From positions 1 to 48,226 of the forward strand of contig JAAZZF010000011.1 of assembly GCA_014239275.1 (NCBI GenBank): a stretch of 48,226 bases of DNA, read 5' to 3'. Of this stretch, positions 1 through 8,776 are shown piece by piece. The position numbers were made by a program, and so were the translations under genes. Every line of letters begins with the position of its first letter. The stretch's first letter is position 1. The notes below the pieces were generated by a model, which saw only the letters and a program-made list of their open reading frames with translations, was not told the DNA's origin and made no database searches. The DNA is from Flavobacteriaceae bacterium (GTDB lineage: Bacteria; Bacteroidota; Bacteroidia; Flavobacteriales; Flavobacteriaceae).

Positions 1-1
1 A

Positions 2-472
2 ATTAAAGAAGCTATTAAAAATTTAAATGATCAGAAGAAAGAATCTCCTGAAATTGGTTCTTTAGCTCCAAAGTTTAGTGGACCTGATTTAAATGGGAAT
101 ATTATAGAGTTAGATAATATTAATTCTAAAGTAATTATGATCGATTTTTGGGCATCTTGGTGTGCCCCATGTAGAGATGAAAATCCTGATTTAGTTGATT
201 TAAACACAAAATATAGTACTGATGAATTTCAAATTGTAGGTGTTTCTTTAGATAAAAATAAAGAGTCATGGGAAAATGCTATAATAGAAGATAAATTAAC
301 AGATTGGGTTCATGTATCTCATGTTAAATTTTGGAATGAGCCTATTGCTAGACTTTATAATGTGACAAAAATGCCTACATCATATCTTCTAAATTCTGAA
401 AAAAAAATTATTGGTATTGATGTAAAAGGTTCAGAATTAGATAAAAGGATTTCTGTTCTGTTAGCTAAATAA
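2..472 (+). CDS. TlpA-like thioredoxin-domain protein, 5'-truncated by window edge
   Basis: The frame is open from base 2 to the stop at 470-472, so the ATG at 137 is internal and the real start lies outside the window. The visible part is a TlpA/ResA-type thioredoxin domain: an entry motif GSLAPKFSGPDL, the active site FWASWCAPCRDENP with both redox cysteines, and the cis-proline loop KMPTSYLL. Proteins of this family act outside the cytoplasm as thiol-disulfide oxidoreductases. In Bacteroidota the domain is often the C-terminal half of a DUF4369 lipoprotein, but the N-terminal half cannot be seen here. Its stop lies 3 bases from the stop of the convergent rhomboid gene. The domain assignment is firm; the substrate is unknown. 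Confidence 0.9.
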   Translation: MKEAIKNLNDQKKESPEIGSLAPKFSGPDLNGNIIELDNINSKVIMIDFWASWCAPCRDENPDLVDLNTKYSTDEFQIVGVSLDKNKESWENAIIEDKLTDWVHVSHVKFWNEPIARLYNVTKMPTSYLLNSEKKIIGIDVKGSELDKRISVLLAK

Positions 473-475
473 ATA

Positions 476-1087
476 TTAAAGGATCTTTCTCTTTAAATTA
501 TACAGATATAGAATTATTGGAGAAATCATTAAAATTATTATCCAAAGGTTTTCATCTACTATTTCAGGTTTAAATAATATAGTCACACATAGTCCTGCAA
601 TTGCTCCTCCAAAATGAGCAGTATGGCCAATATTACCTAAACTTTTATTCATTCCATAAATACTATAAAGTAAGTATGCGATCCCAAAAATGTAAGCAGG
701 CAATGGAATTGGAAAAAATATCATTATTAGCTTCATTTCTGGATAAAGTATTATTGAGGAATAAACTATTCCTGTTACAGCTCCACTTGCTCCTACAGCT
801 GAGTAAAAAGGTTCCTTTTTATGAAATTTTAATGAAAAATAATTGCCAAAATAAAGACTTGTTATATATATAATTAAATAGTTAATTGCTCCTACTCCTC
901 CAATCACTTGATCAGAAAATATATATAAAGTAAAAAGGTTCAAAAAAAGATGATTATAATCTACATGTAAAAAACCAGAAGAAAACATTCTTATTTTTTC
1001 ACCTTTTAAGATTGATGTTATCTCAAATTTGTATTTATTAAAAAAATTCTGGTCTTTAAAACCTTTTAAAGAAATAAATACTGTCAC
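476..1087 (-). CDS. Rhomboid-family intramembrane serine protease
   Basis: A polytopic membrane protein of about 203 residues with the rhomboid catalytic layout. H46xxxN50 lies in the second membrane segment (HVDYNHLFLN), the nucleophile Ser101 in GASG, and His158 in GHTAHFGGA. Rhomboids cleave single-pass membrane proteins within the membrane; the substrate here is unknown. The start is GTG at 1087. It cuts the first membrane helix short: the frame stays open upstream and encodes further hydrophobic residues (FYIIL) fitting helix 1, but no ATG, GTG or TTG occurs before the stop at 1172-1174. A rare start codon such as ATT or ATA is therefore possible. It is divergent from the acyltransferase gene. 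Confidence 0.85.
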   Translation of the reverse strand: MTVFISLKGFKDQNFFNKYKFEITSILKGEKIRMFSSGFLHVDYNHLFLNLFTLYIFSDQVIGGVGAINYLIIYITSLYFGNYFSLKFHKKEPFYSAVGASGAVTGIVYSSIILYPEMKLIMIFFPIPLPAYIFGIAYLLYSIYGMNKSLGNIGHTAHFGGAIAGLCVTILFKPEIVDENLWIIILMISPIILYLYNLKRKIL

Positions 1088-1179
1088 TAAAATTATATAA
1101 AAGGTGTAAATAGTTTTTTTCTTTAAATATAACTTGATAAAATAAGAAATGCCAGATATAATTGAATATATTTACACCA

Positions 1180-2064
1180 ATGAAATTAGTTACATATCTA
1201 ATAATATACCCTGTAATTTTAGCTATATCTTATCTTCCTTTCAGAATCTTATATTTCTGTTCAGATATCACCTATTATCTTTTATATTATGTTTTTAGAT
1301 ATAGAAGAAAAATAGTAAGATTTAATTTAGAGATTTCAAAGATTTCAAATTCAAAAAAAGAACTTATTGAAATAGAGAAAAAGTTTTATAGACACATAAC
1401 AGATGTATTTTTTGAAATGTTTAAATTTTTCTCGATATCTCCCAAAGAAATTAAAAAAAGATTTGTAATAGAAAATAGAGAAGTTTTAGACAAACTTGCT
1501 AAAAAAAATAAAAGTGTTGTTTTTATGGTCGCTCACCATGGGGGATTTGAATATTTTATGTCTATAGGGTATCATGTGCCCCATCATCCTTTCGCAGTTT
1601 ATACCCCCCTATCAAATAAATATTTAGATAATTTGGTTAAACGTATTAGACTAAAACATGGTTCCAAACTAATTTCTAGATATGAAACTGGCGCATATAT
1701 TAAGAATCAAATTAAAGAAAACAAACTATTTCTTTATGGAATGGCTGCTGATCAATCTGCCCAGATAAGATCAATAACATATTGGAAGGAATTTCTAGGA
1801 GTTAAAGTTCCTGTTTTTACTGGATCTGAAAGAATTGCTAAAGCACATGATATACCAGTTGTATTTGGTGAAATGAAAAAAGTTAAAAGAGGCTATTACA
1901 AGGTTTTTGTTGAAATGATTTCAGAATATCCTAATGAATATAAAGATTTTGAAATAACAGATATATACCTTTCAAAGGTTGAAAAACAAATTAAGCATCA
2001 TCCTGAATTATATTTTTGGACACACAATAGGTTTAAACACAAGGATAAGGCACCTAAAGATTGA
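1180..2064 (+). CDS. Lysophospholipid acyltransferase family protein (LpxL/HtrB-like lipid A acyltransferase)
   Basis: 294 residues with an N-terminal membrane anchor (LVTYLIIYPVILAISYLP) and the HX4(D/E) acyltransferase motif, seen as HHGGFE with His119 and Glu124. Later come a DQSAQ segment and a GSERIAKAHDIPVVFGEM stretch typical of the LpxL family, which adds secondary acyl chains to lipid A at the inner membrane. I chose ATG 1180, which begins MKLVTYLIIYP as homologues do, over an in-frame TTG at 1162. The 3' end overlaps the convergent glmM gene by 11 bases. The acyl donor and position acylated cannot be read from sequence. Confidence 0.87.
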   Translation: MKLVTYLIIYPVILAISYLPFRILYFCSDITYYLLYYVFRYRRKIVRFNLEISKISNSKKELIEIEKKFYRHITDVFFEMFKFFSISPKEIKKRFVIENREVLDKLAKKNKSVVFMVAHHGGFEYFMSIGYHVPHHPFAVYTPLSNKYLDNLVKRIRLKHGSKLISRYETGAYIKNQIKENKLFLYGMAADQSAQIRSITYWKEFLGVKVPVFTGSERIAKAHDIPVVFGEMKKVKRGYYKVFVEMISEYPNEYKDFEITDIYLSKVEKQIKHHPELYFWTHNRFKHKDKAPKD

Positions 2065-3442
2065 TTATTGATTTGATTTCTTTTTGGATATTTTTAACTA
2101 AATCTATACTTTTTTCTAGTGTTTTTGCTTCACTATAAATTCTAATTATTGGTTCAGTATTAGATTTTCTTAGATGAACCCAACTTTCCTTAAAATCAAT
2201 CTTTAAACCATCAATCGTATTAACATGTTCATTCTCATATTTTTTAGATAAATCTATTAATATATCATCTAGATTAACATCACTTGAAATAGTGATTTTT
2301 TCTTTAGTCATATAATATTTAGGATAACTAGAAAGCAACTCACTAACCTTTACCTTCCTTTCGCATAAAAGTGAAAGAAATAATCCAATTCCAACTATTG
2401 CATCTCTTCCATAGTGACTTTTTGGATAAATAACTCCACCATTACCTTCTCCTCCAATCACTGCTTGTTTTGATTTCATTTCAGCAACTACATTAACTTC
2501 TCCAACTGCACTAGCATAGTAAGGTTGATTGTAGGATTTTGTTATATCAATTAAGGCTCTACTAGAAGAAAGATTTGAAACGGTTGGCCCAGGATTTTTG
2601 CTTAAAACATAGTCAGCACATGCTACTAATGTGTTTTCCTCACCAAAAATTTTACCATTTTCACAAATAAAAACAAGCCTGTCAACATCTGGATCTACTG
2701 CAATTCCAAGATCTGCCTTCTCCTCTACTACCTTTTTACATAATTCATTAAGGTTTTTCTTAAGTGGTTCTGGATTGTGTTGAAAGTCTCCTGAAGGATC
2801 ACAAAAAATGGTTGAATAATTTATGTCCAATTCATTGAGAAGCATTGGAACAATTATCCCGCCAGATGAATTTATACCATCAACAACAACTTTAAGATTT
2901 GTTTTTTTAATTAAATCAGTATTTACAATATCTAAACTAAGAATGGAATCTATATGGGTTTTCATAGAATTTTTTATTTTAGACACAGTGCCTAAATCAA
3001 AAACTTTTGAGAAAATATATGAATCAGATTTAGAAATCTTTACGATTTCTTCTCCTGATTTACTATTTAAAAACTCTCCGTTATTATCTAATAACTTTAA
3101 AGCATTCCAGTGAGCAGGATTATGACTAGCTGTTATTACAATTCCCCCATTAGCATTATATTCTTTTACCATTAATTCCACAGTTGGTGTTGTAGATAAT
3201 CCTAAATCAATAACATTAATTCCTAATGAGATAAGTGAATTTTGAACAAAGTTTTGGATCATTTCCCCTGAAATTCTAGCATCTCTTCCTATAATTACAG
3301 ATATATTTGTATCATCAGAATTTTTTTTCAACCATGAACCATAAGCACATCCAAATTTTACAGCATCAATTGGAGTTAAATTTTCACCTACTTTACCTCC
3401 AATAGTTCCTCTTATTCCTGAAATTGATTTAATTAATGTCAT
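2054..3442 (-). CDS. glmM: Phosphoglucosamine mutase (GlmM-type phosphohexomutase)
   Basis: A four-domain alpha-D-phosphohexomutase of 462 residues. It has the N-terminal signature SISGIRGTIGG, the phosphoserine loop TASHNP (Ser106), the metal loop DPDVDR (Asp250, 252, 254), the sugar-specificity loop GGEGNGG, and the C-terminal phosphate-binding loop RKSNTEP (425-431). GlmM converts glucosamine-6-phosphate to glucosamine-1-phosphate for UDP-GlcNAc, peptidoglycan and LPS. A phosphomannomutase role is the main alternative; the opening MTLIKSISGIRGTIGG matches the Bacteroidota GlmM group. A TTG at 3457 is in frame, but the ATG at 3442 fits homologues, and a promoter -7 box lies just ahead of it (3447-3454), which would put the TTG outside the transcript. 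Confidence 0.87.
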   Translation of the reverse strand: MTLIKSISGIRGTIGGKVGENLTPIDAVKFGCAYGSWLKKNSDDTNISVIIGRDARISGEMIQNFVQNSLISLGINVIDLGLSTTPTVELMVKEYNANGGIVITASHNPAHWNALKLLDNNGEFLNSKSGEEIVKISKSDSYIFSKVFDLGTVSKIKNSMKTHIDSILSLDIVNTDLIKKTNLKVVVDGINSSGGIIVPMLLNELDINYSTIFCDPSGDFQHNPEPLKKNLNELCKKVVEEKADLGIAVDPDVDRLVFICENGKIFGEENTLVACADYVLSKNPGPTVSNLSSSRALIDITKSYNQPYYASAVGEVNVVAEMKSKQAVIGGEGNGGVIYPKSHYGRDAIVGIGLFLSLLCERKVKVSELLSSYPKYYMTKEKITISSDVNLDDILIDLSKKYENEHVNTIDGLKIDFKESWVHLRKSNTEPIIRIYSEAKTLEKSIDLVKNIQKEIKSIINL

Positions 3443-3446
3443 AGAA

Positions 3447-3454
3447 CAAATATA
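3447..3454 (-). promoter_or_regulatory. Promoter -7 box (TATATTTG) for glmM
   Basis: Read on the minus strand this is TATATTTG, a full match to the Bacteroidota -7 consensus TAnnTTTG. Four bases (TTCT) separate it from the glmM ATG. The same box and spacing precede the first base of the SRP RNA at 31218, so the inferred transcription start falls on the A of the ATG, implying a leaderless mRNA. No clear -33 TTG is visible. Confidence 0.5.
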
Positions 3455-3498
3455 CAATTAGAATAACTTTTTAACTTACATTTATACAAATTTTAAAT

Positions 3499-5178
3499 AT
3501 GCTTTTAAACAATAGATTTCTTATAATTTTATCTTTAATTATATTCTTTTCATGTAATTCTAATAAGTCGGAAGATGGATATAAAAATGGTGTTGTTGTT
3601 TCTGCAAAGATTGAAGCTTCACAAGCGGGTATATCTATACTAAAACAAGGTGGTAACGCATTTGATGCAATGATAGCTACAGACTTAGCTTTATCTGTAG
3701 TTTATCCAAATGCAGGTAATTTAGGTGGCGGTGGTTTTATGATATATAGACTGTCTGATCATTCCACAGGGTCTTTAGATTTCAGAGAAAAATCCCCTAG
3801 CTTATCAACTAAAGATATGTATTTAGATAAAGAAGGAAATGAAATCAAAGGGTTAAGCATAAATGGATCATTAGCTATCGGTATTCCAGGCACTGTAGCT
3901 GGGTTATTTGAAGTTTATGATAAATTTGGATCTTTACCCCTAGAAACCCTTTTTGCTCCAGCAATTGAATTAGCTGAAAAAGGCTTTATTCTTACTAAAA
4001 GACAAGCAAATTCATTAAACTTTTCAAAAGGTCAAATTAATTCTATAAATGATTCGCTATCCTTATTTAATAAACATTTCAAAGAAGGGGATTTATTTAT
4101 TAATAAATCTTTATCCAATTCTTTGAAATTAATTTTAAAAAATGGTAGAGATGAGTTTTATCAAGGATCTATAAGTAAAGAGATAATTGAATATGTTAAT
4201 CAAAGAAATGGAATTCTTAAAGAGGAAGATTTTCAAAACTATAAAGCTGTTTGGAGAAAGCCTGTGAGTTTTAAATATAAAGATCTTAATATAATCTCAA
4301 TGGGTCCACCATCTTCTGGTGGAATAGTTTTAGGACAAATTTTTAAAATGATTGAACCTTTTGATGTTTCTAAATTTAATCACAATAGTACTGAATACAT
4401 TCAATTATTGGTTGAAGCAGAGCGTAGAGCATTTGCTGATAGAAGTAAATATCTTGGAGATCCTGATTTTAATTACATTCCTGTAAATGAATTACTTTCA
4501 AGAAACTATCTTTCTAATAGAATGAAGAACTTCTCTTTTGAAAACTCTACTAAGTCAGAATCTATATCACCTGGTGGAATTGATTTTAAAGAAAGTGAAG
4601 AAACTACACATTATTCAATAGTTGACAGGTTTGGAAATGCCGTTTCAGTTACCACAACTTTAAACGGAAATTATGGTTCTAAAATCTTCCCTCCTAAATT
4701 AGGTTTTTTTCTGAATAATGAAATGGATGATTTTTCCATTAAACCAGGTGTTCCAAACATGTTTGGACTTACTGGTGGAGAAATAAATTCTATTGAACCT
4801 AACAAAAGAATGTTAAGCTCAATGACCCCTACTATTGTTGAAAAAAATAATAAATTACACTTAATCTTAGGTAGTCCTGGAGGACCAACTATTATTACAT
4901 CTGTTTTACAAACTATATTAAACTTTGAAAATTTTAATTTTAATATTAATAAAGCTGTAAACTCACCAAGATTTCATCACCTATGGTTACCAGACTTAAT
5001 TTATTATGAACCTAAAGCTATAGTTAATAAAGACAAGCAGTCATTATTAGATAAGGATTATTATTTAAACGATTATCCTAGTTCTATTGGAAGAGTTGAT
5101 GCTATTCATGTTGATGAAAATGGAATTCTATTTGGAGCTGCAGATAAAAGAGGGGATGATAAATCTGTAGGATATTAG
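3499..5178 (+). CDS. ggt: Gamma-glutamyltransferase, predicted lipoprotein
   Basis: 559 residues with a lipoprotein signal (hydrophobic core, then FFSC, Cys19), so the enzyme should be membrane-anchored outside the cytoplasm. The family motifs follow in order: QGGNAFDAMIA, NLGGGGFMIYR, DFREKSP, and the autocleavage site ETTHYSIVD, where Thr369 should become the N-terminal nucleophile of the small subunit. After it comes LGSPGGPTI, the loop that helps form the oxyanion hole. The family hydrolyses glutathione and other gamma-glutamyl compounds or transfers the glutamyl group. It stands alone between glmM (divergent) and uvrA (61 bases downstream). Length and motifs are complete. Confidence 0.93.
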   Translation: MLLNNRFLIILSLIIFFSCNSNKSEDGYKNGVVVSAKIEASQAGISILKQGGNAFDAMIATDLALSVVYPNAGNLGGGGFMIYRLSDHSTGSLDFREKSPSLSTKDMYLDKEGNEIKGLSINGSLAIGIPGTVAGLFEVYDKFGSLPLETLFAPAIELAEKGFILTKRQANSLNFSKGQINSINDSLSLFNKHFKEGDLFINKSLSNSLKLILKNGRDEFYQGSISKEIIEYVNQRNGILKEEDFQNYKAVWRKPVSFKYKDLNIISMGPPSSGGIVLGQIFKMIEPFDVSKFNHNSTEYIQLLVEAERRAFADRSKYLGDPDFNYIPVNELLSRNYLSNRMKNFSFENSTKSESISPGGIDFKESEETTHYSIVDRFGNAVSVTTTLNGNYGSKIFPPKLGFFLNNEMDDFSIKPGVPNMFGLTGGEINSIEPNKRMLSSMTPTIVEKNNKLHLILGSPGGPTIITSVLQTILNFENFNFNINKAVNSPRFHHLWLPDLIYYEPKAIVNKDKQSLLDKDYYLNDYPSSIGRVDAIHVDENGILFGAADKRGDDKSVGY

Positions 5179-5239
5179 TTATACATAGTAGTTAAATCTA
5201 CTTTAAAAATCGTAAATTGCATGTTTGATTTTTTTTTAA

Positions 5240-8068
5240 ATGAATGATGTAATTTCGATCAATGGAGCAAAAGTTCACAACCTAAAAAACATTGATTTAA
5301 ACATACCAAGAAATAAATTAGTTGTTATTACTGGCATTTCAGGAAGTGGAAAATCATCTTTAGCTTTTGATACAATCTATGCTGAAGGACAAAGAAGGTA
5401 TATAGAAACATTTTCAGCATATGCTAGGAACTTTATAGGCGGATTAGAAAGACCTGATGTCGACAAAATAGATGGATTATCTCCAGTAATTGCCATAGAA
5501 CAAAAAACAACCTCTAAGAACCCTAGATCAACTGTAGGAACAATAACAGAAATTTATGATTATTTAAGGCTACTTTACTCAAGAATAGCTGATGCCTATA
5601 GCTATAATTCTAATCAAAAAATGATAAGTTATAATGATGATGAAATAATTAAATTAATATCAAAGAACTACACTAATAAAAAAATAACCATTCTCTCCCC
5701 TGTTGTAAAAGCTAGAAAAGGACATTATAGGGAGTTATTTAATACTATTAGAAAACAAGGTTTTTTAAAAGTTAGAATTGATGGGGAGATTAAAGAACTT
5801 GTCTCTAATCTTAAGCTTGACAGATATAAGATACATGATGTTGAAATAGTTATAGATAGATTATTAGTAGAAAACAATAAATCATCTTTAAAAAGATTAA
5901 AAGAAAGTATATTAACTGCATTATATCACGGAAATGAATCTCTTGTAGTAATTGATAAAGAAGATAATAACGCAAAATATTTTAGTAGAAATTTAGTTTG
6001 TCCCAAGACTGGAATTTCTTATGTAAAACCAGAGCCAAATTCGTTTTCATTTAACTCTCCCAAAGGAATGTGTCTTAAATGTAATGGTCTTGGAAAAGTA
6101 AATAAAATTAATCTAGAAAGTATTATTCCAGATAATAATATTTCTATACATGGAGGTGGGATTATTCCAATCGGAGGTTATAAAAACAGCTGGATATTTA
6201 AACAGTTATCTACAATTTCTGATAGATATAATTTTAATTTAAAGGATCCAATTAAAAAAATTCCCAAAGAAGCATTTAATATCATTTTATATGGTGGAAA
6301 TGAAACTTTTTCAGTTGAATCTAAAACATTAGGATTAACAAGAGAATATCAAATTGATTTTGAAGGAATTATTCCATTTATAGAAAGTCAATATAATGAG
6401 AATCATTCCTCTAGAATTAAAAGATGGGCCAAAGGATTTATGGATAAAGTAGAATGTTCAACTTGTTCTGGATCTAGACTTAACAAAGAATCAATGCATT
6501 TTTATCTGGATTCAAAGAGTATTACAGATTTGTGTAAAATGGATATTATTGTTTTAAAAGATTGGTTCTCTAAAATTGAATCAAAACTTGACGAGAGAAA
6601 AGTAATAATAGGCTCTGAAATTATTAAAGAATTAAATAAAAGATTAGATTTTTTATTGAATGTTGGACTAGATTATCTTTCATTAGATAGACCGTCAAGG
6701 TCACTTTCTGGTGGAGAATCCCAAAGAATTAGGTTAGCTACACAAATAGGATCTCAATTAGTTGGGGTATTATATATTTTAGATGAACCAAGTATTGGTC
6801 TACATCAAAGAGATAATTCAAAGCTAATTGAATCTTTAAAAGGTTTAAGAGATATTGGCAATTCTATAATTGTTGTTGAACATGATAAGGAAATTATGGA
6901 AAGAGCAGATTATATAATTGATATTGGTCCAAATGCAGGTAAAAATGGTGGGGAAATAATTTTTGAAGGATCTTATAATCAAATGATAAAAAAGAAAACA
7001 TTAACATCAAAATTTTTAAATGGATCAAAAAGAATAGAAGTTCCTAATATAAGACGTAAAAAATCTAAAAAAAATATAAAGCTAACTGGATGTACTGGAA
7101 ATAATCTAAAGAATATTGATGTTGAATTCCCTTTAGGAATGATTATAGGTATAACAGGTGTATCTGGGAGCGGAAAATCAACACTTATTAATGAAACATT
7201 GTATCCAATATTAAATAATTACTTCTTCAATGGTGTTAAAGAACCTATGCCATATAAAAAAATTACAGGGATTGAATATATAGATAAAGTTATTGAGATA
7301 AATCAATCTCCCATAGGAAGAACTCCAAGAAGCAATCCTGCTACATATACGGGTGTTTATAGCGATATTAGATTACTTTTTACAATGATTCCAGAATCTT
7401 TAATTAGAGGGTATAAACCAGGAAGATTTAGTTTTAATGTAGTTGGTGGGAGATGTGAAACTTGTCAAGGTGGTGGATTAAAAAAAATAGAAATGAATTT
7501 TCTGCCTGATGTTTACATTAATTGTGACAATTGTAATGGAAAAAGATTCAATAGAGATACATTAGAGATTAAATATAAAGGAAAGTCTATTTCAGATGTT
7601 CTTAATATGACAATTAATGAAGCATGCATTTTCTTTAATAACTATCCGAAAATTCTAAGAAAGCTAGTAACTATTAAAGATGTTGGTCTTGGTTATATTA
7701 CTTTAGGTCAACAATCCACTACTCTATCTGGTGGAGAGGCTCAAAGAATTAAACTTGCAACTGAATTATCAAAGAAAGATACAGGAAATACATTGTATAT
7801 ATTGGATGAACCTACTACAGGACTGCATTTTCAGGATATTAAAGTTCTTTTAAATATGATAAATAAATTAGCTAATAAGGGAAATTCAATTATTATTATT
7901 GAGCACAATATGGATGTAATAAAAACTGTTGATTATATAATTGAAATTGGTCCAAATGGAGGAAAATATGGTGGAGAAATTATATTTCATGGTCCTCCAG
8001 AAGATTTAATAAAAAACTTAAAAAGTCCTACATCAGAATATTTAAAAAAAGAATTAACTTCGATCTAG
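5240..8068 (+). CDS. uvrA: Excinuclease ABC subunit A
   Basis: 942 residues, full length for UvrA, the DNA-damage sensor of nucleotide excision repair, which works with UvrB and UvrC (neither is in the window). Both ABC ATPase modules are complete: Walker [10 protein letters not shown] (32-40) and [10 protein letters not shown]; signatures [16 protein letters not shown] and [16 protein letters not shown]; Walker B segments ending [10 protein letters not shown] and LDEPTTGLH. The C-terminal zinc module has CETC and CDNCNG. The first zinc module reads CPKTG then CLKCNG, so one of its four cysteines is absent. LOG follows after 3 bases, so the two are probably co-transcribed. Confidence 0.97.
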   Translation: MNDVISINGAKVHNLKNIDLNIPRNKLVVITGISGSGKSSLAFDTIYAEGQRRYIETFSAYARNFIGGLERPDVDKIDGLSPVIAIEQKTTSKNPRSTVGTITEIYDYLRLLYSRIADAYSYNSNQKMISYNDDEIIKLISKNYTNKKITILSPVVKARKGHYRELFNTIRKQGFLKVRIDGEIKELVSNLKLDRYKIHDVEIVIDRLLVENNKSSLKRLKESILTALYHGNESLVVIDKEDNNAKYFSRNLVCPKTGISYVKPEPNSFSFNSPKGMCLKCNGLGKVNKINLESIIPDNNISIHGGGIIPIGGYKNSWIFKQLSTISDRYNFNLKDPIKKIPKEAFNIILYGGNETFSVESKTLGLTREYQIDFEGIIPFIESQYNENHSSRIKRWAKGFMDKVECSTCSGSRLNKESMHFYLDSKSITDLCKMDIIVLKDWFSKIESKLDERKVIIGSEIIKELNKRLDFLLNVGLDYLSLDRPSRSLSGGESQRIRLATQIGSQLVGVLYILDEPSIGLHQRDNSKLIESLKGLRDIGNSIIVVEHDKEIMERADYIIDIGPNAGKNGGEIIFEGSYNQMIKKKTLTSKFLNGSKRIEVPNIRRKKSKKNIKLTGCTGNNLKNIDVEFPLGMIIGITGVSGSGKSTLINETLYPILNNYFFNGVKEPMPYKKITGIEYIDKVIEINQSPIGRTPRSNPATYTGVYSDIRLLFTMIPESLIRGYKPGRFSFNVVGGRCETCQGGGLKKIEMNFLPDVYINCDNCNGKRFNRDTLEIKYKGKSISDVLNMTINEACIFFNNYPKILRKLVTIKDVGLGYITLGQQSTTLSGGEAQRIKLATELSKKDTGNTLYILDEPTTGLHFQDIKVLLNMINKLANKGNSIIIIEHNMDVIKTVDYIIEIGPNGGKYGGEIIFHGPPEDLIKNLKSPTSEYLKKELTSI

Positions 8069-8071
8069 TTT

Positions 8072-8758
8072 ATGGATAGAAAAGATTTAAAAAACTGGAA
8101 TGAAATCAAAACAAATGATTCCTGGTCTGTTTTTAAGATTATGGGTGAATTTGTTGATGGATATGAGAAAATGAGTAAAATAGGTCCTTGTGTATCAATT
8201 TTTGGATCTGCAAGGACAAATTCCAATGATAATTACTATAATTTAACAACAGAAATTGCCAAAAAGATTGTCAAACTTGGGTTTGGTGTTATAACTGGTG
8301 GAGGTCCTGGTGTTATGGAAGCTGCTAATAAAGGTGCTAAGGAAGCATTAGGTTCTTCTGTAGGTCTTAATATTGAATTACCATTTGAACAAAATGACAA
8401 TTCTTATATTGATGAGGATAAATCGCTTGATTTTGATTATTTCTTTGTAAGAAAAGTAATGTTTATGAAATATTCTAAAGGATTTGTTGTAATGCCAGGA
8501 GGTTTTGGGACCCTAGATGAACTTTTTGAAGCAATTACACTAATTCAAACAAAAAAAGCTGAAAGATTTCCTATTATTTTGGTTGGATCAGAATTCTGGA
8601 ATAAATGCTATAATTGGATAAAAGATGAATTGGTTTCAAAATACAATTATATATCAGCTAAAGAATTAGACCTTATTTCTATTGTTGATTCTTCAGATGA
8701 TGTAATTAAAATTCTTTCTGATTTCTACAATAAAAAATCAATAAGACCTAATTTTTGA
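8072..8758 (+). CDS. LOG-family protein (cytokinin riboside monophosphate phosphoribohydrolase-like, TIGR00730)
   Basis: 228 residues with the LOG/lysine decarboxylase-like motifs: SIFGSART near the N-terminus, GGGPGVMEAANKGAKEA, and the signature PGGFGTLDELFEAITLIQ. LOG enzymes cleave the N-glycosidic bond of nucleoside 5'-monophosphates. In bacteria outside plant-associated groups the physiological substrate is usually unknown. Older databases call these proteins lysine decarboxylases, which is misleading. The gene starts 3 bases after uvrA and ends 18 bases before the M1-like gene, so it is likely co-transcribed with one or both. Confidence 0.88.
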   Translation: MDRKDLKNWNEIKTNDSWSVFKIMGEFVDGYEKMSKIGPCVSIFGSARTNSNDNYYNLTTEIAKKIVKLGFGVITGGGPGVMEAANKGAKEALGSSVGLNIELPFEQNDNSYIDEDKSLDFDYFFVRKVMFMKYSKGFVVMPGGFGTLDELFEAITLIQTKKAERFPIILVGSEFWNKCYNWIKDELVSKYNYISAKELDLISIVDSSDDVIKILSDFYNKKSIRPNF

Positions 8759-8776
8759 TTACTTAAAGTTTCTTTC

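Noticed and set aside
5187..5202. Inverted repeat AGTAG-N6-CTACT upstream of uvrA as terminator or damage box
   Set aside because: The stem is only five base pairs, no T run follows, and the sequence is not shared with the uvrD-recG palindrome. It may be chance in AT-rich DNA.
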